A DNA stretch of 64,000 nucleotides from Callipepla californica brunnescens (lineage: Eukaryota; Chordata; Aves; Galliformes; Odontophoridae): assembly GCA_023055505.1 (NCBI GenBank), contig JALIRH010000099.1:139001-203000 (forward strand). The letters are read 5' to 3'. Positions 57,737 to 64,000 of this stretch are shown here, piece after piece; position 1 is the stretch's first letter; the number at the start of each line of letters is the position of its first letter. Made by a program: the position numbers and the translations under genes. The notes beneath the pieces were generated by a model. The model ran no database searches. It was not told the origin of the DNA and worked only from the letters and a program-made list of their open reading frames with translations.

Positions 57737-57931
57737 GTTGCTGAAAACTTTGTTCCTCCCTTGTTGGGTGCCGCTCTCATTGACTACCAGAGAAATGTTC
57801 CAGCTGCTAGAGAGCCTGCAGTACTGGGTGCTGTGGCTGTGGCTGTAAAGAAGCTGGGTGGGCACATCGCTGCTGAAATACCTCAGATCTTTGATGCTGT
57901 TTTTGAGTGCACGTTAAATATGATCAAGAAG
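57737..57931 (+). pseudogene. XPO1: XPO1-like exon D
   Basis: Acceptor TTGATGTAG, 195 bp, donor GTATTCC. Contains VAENFVPPLL, IDYQRNVPAAREP and AEIPQIFDAVFECTLNMI, unmistakable XPO1 blocks, with a cluster of changes between them (GAVAVAVKK). The next XPO1 exon was not found in the roughly 740 bp before the TTAGGG repeats. Confidence 0.9.
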
Positions 57932-58674
57932 GTATTCCTATGTAAATTTTGGATAACGGAAAAAAAAAGAAAAGGGATTTTATATTCAGGATATTGCAAG
58001 AAAGGGGGCAGGGCGTGTTATGCTATGTAGTTTACATAGCATTATTCTGTTGGGTGGAAATGAAGGTGAGGTTGATGAGCTGTGGCTGTCTGGGTGAATG
58101 TCTTGATCTCACTGACTTAATTTCTTGATCCAGTTCTGGAATTAAATTCGGAGTTGTTTTTCTGTTCCAGGACCTTGGGATGTCGTGGTCCTGGAAGCTG
58201 AAGTCTACTTGAAGTATATTCATACGTCCTTTGAGTAGAAGTATTGATTAGTTCTTGAAGTATTTCTTTCCTGATTTCCGTAGCTGCTAGAGTTTCTGTG
58301 TTACGGTTTACAGCAGGTACTTGCACAATAGATGGGTGCCGTTTTGCAGCAGTGTGAATCAGAAAGTGTATCCCTGTAGTGGCTGGGTGCTTAACCGCTG
58401 AGGCCGTCTGTCCTGTGCCTGTGGAGCAAGTGGTAATTAATGTTGTGCACTGACCAAATGTGGTTCACCCTGCTGACACTGTGTAAGTCCAGCAAATGGT
58501 CTTCTCAATCTATGGTGGTGAAAGTATGGGGAAAAATGTTGCTGGGAATCTGGGAACTGCATGCTTTGTTTTGTTTTTAGATTTCCTTAAAGCTGAGATC
58601 TCCATGGTAAGCCAGATTTTCTCTCCCAGATTTTCACAGTGAAAAGGCTGTATGGATTCAGGCCTTTTCTGCGA
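57932..58674. other. Intron-like unique sequence, no gene seen
   Basis: Ordinary AT/GC-balanced single-copy-looking DNA after XPO1-like exon D, presumably the start of the next intron. It ends in TTAGGG repeats at about 58,675. No exon, tRNA or retroelement was recognised. Confidence 0.6.
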
Positions 58675-60055
58675 CTGGTTAGGGTTAGGGTTTAGGCTAG
58701 GGTTAGGGTCAGCTTCAGGGTCAGGGTTAGGGCAAGGGTTAGGTTTTGGTGTAGATTTCGGTTTAGGGTAAGGGTTAGGGATAATTTGAGTGTTAGCGTC
58801 AGGGACAGAAGTAGGTGAAGTGTTCATGTTAGGAGTAGCATTAGGGTTAAGTTTAGGGTTAGATTTAGGATTCGATTTGTATGTAGGGTTAGGGGTAGGG
58901 TTAGTTTGAGTGTCAGGGTGAGGTAAGGGGTAGGCCTCGGGTTTGGCTTTGTGTTAAGTAAAGGTTTAGGAATAGTTGTAGGGTTAGTGTTTGGATTAGG
59001 ATTTGGTTTAATATTAGGAACATGTTTTGGGATAGATTTAGGTGAGGGTTGTGGTGATCTGATGCTTTTGGTTAGGTTTAGGGTTGGGCTTCCACTTGGG
59101 TTTTGTGGTAGGGTCTGAGTTTGGGTTAGGGTTAGGGTAGAGTTAGAATTAGGATTTGGGAAATGCTTCGAGTTCTGTTTAGGGTAAGGATTAGTGTTAG
59201 ATTTAGGGTTTGAGTTAGGGTTAGGATTATGGTTAGGACTAGGGTTCTGTTAGGTTTTGGGTTAGGGTTATGGGTAAGTTTGTTTTAGTACTAGGGTAAG
59301 GTTATGTTTAGGGTTAGGGTTACGATTAGGGAAAGATTGAGTGATACAGTGTTAGGGTAAGTTTAGGTTATGGAATAGGGTTAGGTGTAAGATTGGGTTT
59401 AGTAATAGGGTTAGGTTTAGGTTCTGGGTTAGGGTTAGAGATAGGGAAAGGGTTTGGGATTGTTTTAGGTTTTGGATTAGGTTTAGGATTAGGGTTAGGG
59501 AAAAAGTTTTTCTCAGTTTTATGATTGTGTTTAGAGCTAGGATTAGGTTGAGTGTTCATGTTAGCATTAGGGGAAGTTTTAGGTTTAGGTTTAGGTTTAG
59601 GATGCGATCTGTGTTTAGGGTTAGGGGCAGGGTCAGTTTGAGTGTAAGGGTCATATTAGGGTTAGGCCTCTGGTTAGGGTTAAGGTTAGGAATAGGATTA
59701 GGTTTCAGGTTAGTGTTAGGGTTAGGCCTGGGATTGGTGTTAGGGTTAGGTTAAGGTAAGTCTTGTGGTTAGGGTTAGGTGTAGGAAAAGGGTTTTGGGG
59801 ATAGGGATAGTGTATAGGTAAGGGTTAGAATTCGATTTAGGATTAGGCTTAGGGATAGGGTTTGTTTGAGTTCTAAGGTTAGATACAGCATTAGAACTAG
59901 GTTGAGTGTCAGTGTTAGGATTAGGGTTTGGGTTACTGTTGAGGATAGGAATAGGGATAGGTTTAGGGTTATGCTTAGGGTTCAAGCTAGGTACAGGGTT
60001 CGGGTTAGGTTTAAGGTGAGTGTTAGGCTTAGGGTAAGGATTGTGGTAAAAATGA
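58675..60055. repeat. TTAGGG-type degenerate repeats (right block)
   Basis: Diverged GTTAGGG/TTTAGGG repeats in the opposite orientation to the 18.8-32.9 kb array. Words such as GTGGTGATCTGATGCTTTTG (near 59,051) and TCAGGGTGAGGTAAGGGGTAGGCCT (near 58,914) are diverged versions of words in the TTAGGG arms at 2.8-4.2 and 8.5-10.0 kb, so it belongs to the same subtelomeric family. No genes. Confidence 0.88.
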
Positions 60056-60139
60056 GTTCTCTACTTGTTAATCAAACCGACTCGAGACAGATGTGTCCGT
60101 GTTTTTCAGTGTGTTTTTTTTTCTGAGAACTATGTAGTT
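60056..60139. other. Short unique flank left of class I LTR
   Basis: 84 bp of non-repeat sequence between the TTAGGG block and the LTR, with a T-rich tract at about 60,114-60,122. No gene. Some of it could still belong to the LTR if the 5' edge lies further left. Confidence 0.5.
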
Positions 60140-60589
60140 TGTAGAAGTCTCAAAAGAGATATATCGATGTTTTGTCTAAAAACTGTAGTTTGTGCAAGTT
60201 GGAGCCACAGCGCTTAGTTCTAACACCTGGACAATGAACAACAGATAGCAGTGACCTTTGGAGAAACTGCAAAAGAAAAAGAAGTGAAAATCTCCTCTTG
60301 AGCGCGCGTGATCGGAGCTGAGGAAAACTATGGCCTTCATCATCTCGATCGCCAGGAGGCAGAGAACGACCCCCAGATAACAGGCAGCGCAGCCCAGGAA
60401 GAGAAAGATAAGACATGAATGCAGAGATAAGGGACAATGAAAAGAGGGGTTGGGGGGCCCTGTTGAGCACCTCTGGTGCAGAGGAGACTCCCAGCCGCCC
60501 AGCGCTGTTCCGCTCATTTCTTGCTTGCTCAATAAATTCCTTACTGTTGGCAACAGTTGGTGCGTATCGTTCTCTTCACACCTCTAACA
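60140..60589 (+). mobile_element. 5' LTR of the class I ERV
   Basis: Ends CACCTCTAACA at 60,589, directly before the PBS; a matching inverted start TGTAGAAGTC lies at 60,140, giving about 450 bp. The polyadenylation signal AATAAA (CTCAATAAATTCC) is near 60,530. The 5' edge is less certain than the 3' edge, because the flanking repeats do not provide an empty site. Confidence 0.72.
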
Positions 60590-60592
60590 ATT

Positions 60593-60610
60593 TGGTGCCG
60601 TGACTCGGAT
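60593..60610 (+). promoter_or_regulatory. Primer-binding site, tRNA-His type
   Basis: TGGTGCCGTGACTCGGAT begins three bases after the LTR end. This 18-mer is the PBS known from tRNA-His-primed (H-type) retroviral elements. Confidence 0.82.
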
Positions 60611-60825
60611 CCAGGCGACTCTGCTGTGGAATTCCCACTCCAGGGGAGCACCCCGTCTTCGGACGGCCCCTGGGCTGGGGAACTTCTGTGCAGAGACCTG
60701 TAGCTCCGAACTCTAGGTACAGCTCGCAGGTAAAGCTACCGGACATACCACTAGAAAGTCCCCTAGGTTTAAGGTTAAAACATTGGGGTGATTCTCCCTC
60801 TAGACGAGGAAAGAGTGAGGTGAAG

Positions 60826-62150
60826 ATGGTACATGACTGTATGGAGGTATGGGGAGGAAAGCAGAGAAGGGCAGATCAGCTGTTCTGGCCAGTATTTGGG
60901 TCCTTTGAGGACCGGATCTGCCAGGCTCTAAACGCTTATGCAAATGAAAAACAGCCTTTGAATCTGGAAGATGGTGAGTATGCAAATGATGGGTAGAATC
61001 TGATATTGGAACCTTTCTGTTCCCCCTAATTAAAAAAAGGAATACAACAGAGGAGGACATTATACACTATCCCCCCGCCTTACGCTCCCCCCGAACAGAA
61101 TCCAGCGGCTCCGCCGGAGCAAGCTGAATCTGACTTGGGAGACGAACCTGAATGTGAACCCCTAGACTTCCCTAGGAGAAGGATCACTAGAAGGCAAGCT
61201 AGGCAGGAGAGGGGTCAAGGAGGAAACGTTCTCCCTTGAAGAGAAATACCTGTAGCTACCGGAGGATCAAAGCCAGGAGCTGGCTATGTTTCAGTTCCCT
61301 TCAACTCAGGAGATACATAAGGGAATTTCAGAAGGAGATGGGGAATTTGCTGGAGGATCCTTGAGGGGTCTCCGAGAGGCTAGATCAATCTTCAGGTCCC
61401 AACCATTAAACTTGGGATGAAACACAGGCAATTTTGGGCATACTATTTAGAGCAGAAGAAAGGGATATGATCAGGAGGGCAGGTACGTGAATCTGGGATC
61501 AGCAACACCCGGCTGGCCCAGGAGCAGATCTAAAGTGACCCTTACAGCGGCCCAATTGGGATAATCAGAGCCAGGAACATGGTACTCACATGGCAGATTT
61601 GCGAGTTCTTATTATTCAAGGGATTAGAGAATCTGTCCCTCGGGGACAGAATATCAATAAGGCAAATAAGGCAAGCAACGGAAAAAAGATGAAACTCCTA
61701 CTGAGTGGTTAGAGAGACTATGCAGAAATGTACAGTTCTATTCAGGATTAGATCCTGCTACCCCGTGGGGCGAGCTCTCCTGAAAACGCGGTTTGAAGCT
61801 AGGTCCTGGACAGATATTGGAAGGAAACTAGAGAAGCTGGAGGACTGGCAGGAGAGAGGATTAGATGAATTGCTGAGAGAGGCTCAGAAAGTATACGTTA
61901 AGGAGAGAGGAGGAGACTCAGAAGAGGCAAGCTGGAAGTCTGATAGCCGCGGTAAGAGAAGGACAGAAGGGGGCGTTCCAGGCAAGGAGAAGAGGGAATA
62001 TTCCTCGGGCAGAAAATGCGCTTCAACCCAAGCAGAACAGACCCAGAGATATGAGGACAGTTGAATGCTTCTACTGTCAGAAAAAGGGACACATGAAGAA
62101 AGACTGTAGAAAGAGAATCTAGGACGAGAAAATGTTTCAGGAGGACTGAG
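60826..62150 (+). pseudogene. gag: Class I ERV gag, broken
   Basis: A candidate Gag start ATG lies at 60,826, after a leader with a possible splice donor (CAGGTAAAG near 60,728-60,736). The matrix-like frame stops at 60,996. Further downstream, 61,688-61,785 reads as the end of capsid with an MHR-like ETPTEWLERL. The nucleocapsid has one zinc knuckle, CFYCQKKGHMKKDC, at 62,066-62,107 (CX2CX4HX4C), followed by a TAG. Several frameshifts and stops lie between. Gag would form the particle and bind genomic RNA. Confidence 0.75.
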
Positions 62151-62167
62151 GGGGTCAGGGACTCTAT

Positions 62168-62434
62168 GTGCTGGGGACCTGGGAAAGAAACAAGCCCTTG
62201 ATAAAATTGAAATTGGGTTCTCAGCGTCAGGAAATGGAATTTTTGGTAGAGTCTGGGGCAGAAAGATCGACTGTTCAATATTTACCTCGAGGATGTTCTT
62301 TATCCTCGGAAGAGCTACAAGTAATTGGAACAAAAGGGGAACCTTTTATGGTACCTGTTGTAAAGCAGGTAGAAATAGAATCACCTAGCACCTATGGAAC
62401 TGAGTCTTTTTTATTGGTACCTGAAGCAGAATAG
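62168..62434 (+). pseudogene. pro: Class I ERV protease, active site altered
   Basis: An 88-codon frame in which the aspartic protease signature is visible but the catalytic Asp is replaced by Glu (VESGAERS, codons around 62,248-62,271). A LLGRD-like motif of the protease end follows a TAG at 62,432-62,434. With Glu in place of the catalytic Asp the enzyme is expected to be inactive or very poor. Confidence 0.75.
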
Positions 62435-62469
62435 AATTTGCTAGGGAGAGATTGAATTGTGGAGTTAGG

Positions 62470-63340
62470 AATAAATTTGGAAGTAAAAGATAGAGAATTA
62501 ACTGTTCAGCAACGTACTCTAACGATAGAAGATGAGGCTAGAATTAAGCCAGAAGTTTGGTAGAGTCCAGAATCAGTAGGGAAGTTAGACATAGAACCCT
62601 TTGAAGTGATTCTAAAGGACCCAGGCATTCCAATTAGGGTGAAACAATATCCCATTTCACAGGAAGGTAAATCAGGGCTACAACCTGAAATGGAGAGATT
62701 AATATCTAAAGAACTATTAGAGCCTTGTATGTCTCCCTAGAATACTCCCATACTCCATGTAAAAAAAAAAAACCTTATGGCACATACAGATTGGTCCACG
62801 ACTCAAGGGAAATTAAGGAGAGAACAATTCCCCGCTTCCCAGTAGTGGCAAACCCCTATACGCTGCTCGGTCAATTGAAGCCAGAATCTCAGTAGTATAG
62901 TGGAATTGATTTCAAGGATGCTTTTTGGACCTGCCCCCTGACGGCAGAATGCAGAGACTACTTTGTCTTCGAGTGGGAAGATCCAAACCCCCATAGAAAA
63001 CAACAACTCAGAGGGACAGTGCTCCCACAGGGATTCACAGAATCCCTAACTTGTTTGGGCAAGCCCTTGAGCAGGTACTAAAAACTGATGAACTAAACCC
63101 ACAGGTAACCTTAGTGCAATATGTAGATGACTTACTATTAGCTGGAGCAGGCGAGGAGACAGTTAGACAGGAGAGCATTAAACTATTGCATTTCTTTGGT
63201 TCAAAGGGGTTCCAAGTTTCAAAGGCAAAATGCCAATTTACAGAAGAGGAAGTGAAATATTTGGGACATTGGTTAAGCAAGGGAAATAAGACATTAGATC
63301 CAGAACGGGCAAATGGGATTTGATCTTGAAAAGCCCCAAG
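62470..63340 (+). pseudogene. pol: Class I ERV reverse transcriptase, broken
   Basis: The RT fingers and palm are traceable through three frames. RVKQYPIS lies near 62,637. A 12-A run (62,761-62,772) probably caused a frameshift. YRLVHDSREI, IDFKDAFWTCPL (first catalytic Asp near 62,908) and LPQGFTES follow. The frame 63,051-63,323 carries an intact YVDD box at 63,120-63,131, then the palm/thumb motif YLGHWLSKG. In-frame TAG codons occur at about 62,562, 62,737 and 62,893. Enzymatically dead as a whole. Confidence 0.82.
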
Positions 63341-64000
63341 AGGCAAGAGGCAGGTGAGGCAGATGTTAGGGCTGCTAGGATGCTGTCGACAATGGATTGA
63401 GAATGATAGCAGTAAGGTAAAGCTTTTATAGCAGAAACTAGTACAAGATGGCTGAAGAAAGTGGAGCCAGGAGGATGAGCAAAGATTAGAAGACTTCAAG
63501 GTAGATCTTCTTCATGCACCAGCGTTAAGCTTACCTGATCTAAAAAGCCCATTTTACCTTTTTGTCAATACAGACGAAGGGATCGCTTTTGGAGTAGTGA
63601 GCCAGGAATGGGCCGGGAAGAAGAAGCCAGCAGGATACTTTTCAAAACTCTTGGATCCCGTTAGCCGTGGGTGGCCTACCTGTCTACGAGCAATAGTTGC
63701 TGTAGCTCTGTTAGTAGAAGAAGCAGGGAAGATGACTTTCAGGGGTGAATTACAAGTGTATAGTCCACATGACAATAAGGGGAGTACTCCAAGAAAAAGC
63801 AGAGAAGTGGATTACAGATGCTAGACTATTGAAATAGGAAGGAATCCTAATCCATTCTCCTCAATTAGAAATAGAAACTCCAAGTTTGCCAAATCCTGCT
63901 CAATTTTTCTATGGGGAACCAGATGAAGATTTAAGCCATGATTGCATTCAATGTATAGAGTATCAGGCTAAAAGAGGGGAGGACTTAGAAGAGGAGAAGT
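63341..64000 (+). pseudogene. pol: Class I ERV thumb/connection and RNase H start
   Basis: From 63,355 a thumb-like region (LLGCCRQWI) and from about 63,540 the connection domain (FVNTDEGIAFGVVSQEW, PAGYFSKLLDPVSRGWPTCLRA) typical of gammaretroviral Pol. Stops and frame changes continue. RNase H and integrase would lie beyond the window edge. Confidence 0.7.

Larger units (their letters stand above)
55255..57931 (+). pseudogene. XPO1: Diverged XPO1 (exportin-1/CRM1) gene fragment, four exons
   Basis: XPO1 is the nuclear export receptor for leucine-rich NES cargo, working with Ran-GTP at the nuclear pore. Four consecutive exons of the C-terminal HEAT-repeat region are present with introns: A 55,255-55,354, B 55,670-55,853, C 57,252-57,358, D 57,737-57,931. 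B, C and D have AG acceptors and GT donors (GTAAGA, GTAAGT, GTATTC), compatible phases and no stops. Exon A lacks about 12 codons relative to vertebrate XPO1 and has a damaged donor (AAAAGTCAG). By memory comparison about 75-82% of residues match human XPO1, strikingly low for a protein that is near-invariant in vertebrates. Upstream and downstream exons are absent; CR1/ERV-L and TTAGGG repeats flank it. A fragment of a duplicated paralogue. Confidence 0.88.
60140..64000 (+). mobile_element. Class I (gammaretrovirus-like) ERV, 5' part
   Basis: 5' LTR, His-type primer-binding site, gag with one zinc knuckle, protease, reverse transcriptase and RNase H/connection region, running off the right edge of the window. 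The single CX2CX4HX4C knuckle, the YVDD RT and the gag MHR-like sequence (ETPTEWLERL) place it with gammaretrovirus-like class I elements. Every gene has stops or frameshifts. Confidence 0.85.

Noticed and set aside
58510..60126. Asn/Pro- or Arg/Val-rich frames at the right TTAGGG block
   Set aside because: Hexamer translations (TTAGGG gives Val-Arg or Leu-Gly; CCCTAA gives Pro-Asn), not genes.
60176..60553. 125-codon minus-strand frame with hydrophobic stretches
   Set aside because: Lies entirely inside the class I LTR, antisense to it; the LTR ends and PBS explain the sequence better.

Overview
The window reads as a subtelomeric or microchromosome-end region of a bird, most likely a galliform such as chicken. 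That is an inference from four things: very long CCCTAA/TTAGGG-type interstitial telomeric DNA, a CR1-type LINE, three different avian-looking endogenous retroviruses (class II alpharetrovirus-like, class III ERV-L-like, class I gammaretrovirus-like), and fragments of two vertebrate genes (XPO1 and, probably, SGF29). There are no bacterial genes, tRNA, rRNA or CRISPR arrays. Almost all long open frames are by-products of short tandem repeats or remnants of retroviral genes.

Layout. 1-10,033: two tandem copies (spacing 5,352 bp at the left edge, 5,789 bp at the right) of a composite unit with a CCCTAA arm, a TTAGGG arm and a retroviral protease scrap. 10,034-14,393: the second copy continues into a 5'-truncated class II ERV (protease tail, RT, RNase H, integrase, short Env, 3' LTR). 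14,394-17,400: a 10-bp GGGTC minisatellite carrying four CTCF-like words, then a CCCCACAGCTC minisatellite. 17,430-17,775: a CpG-rich promoter-like block. 17,776-18,770: GACCCC/GGGGTC minisatellite containing broken copies of a last exon that looks like SGF29. 18,771-20,380: a third copy of the CCCTAA unit, split by an ERV-L solo LTR. 20,381-32,877: 12.5 kb of degenerate telomere-variant repeats with a 2.2-kb internal duplication. 32,878-38,600: an 8-bp GTCAGAAT/GTCACAAT array interrupted by two solo-LTR-like insertions with visible target-site duplications. 38,601-50,141: an 11-bp GGGGCAGCTAT array interrupted by a CpG-island-like block (42,635-43,450) and containing a recent 1.2-kb duplication. 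50,142-54,560: a minus-strand ERV-L with 5' LTR, PBS, an unusual membrane-protein leader ORF, gag, pro and truncated pol. 54,561-55,066: CR1 fragment. 55,255-57,931: four consecutive spliced-type exons of a diverged XPO1 copy. 58,675-60,055: TTAGGG-type repeats. 60,140-64,000: a class I ERV (5' LTR, His-type PBS, gag, pro, pol) that runs off the window.

How it fits together. The region is a mosaic: telomere-like DNA, minisatellites with periods of 6, 8, 10 and 11 bp, ERVs and gene fragments abut directly. Several junctions can be dated relative to each other, because duplicated copies preserve the empty site or the same breakpoint. None of the retroviral genes is intact over its full length. 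The items most worth following up are the XPO1 paralogue fragment, the ERV-L leader ORF, the CTCF-like words inside a minisatellite, and the two CpG-rich promoter-like islands embedded in repeats.
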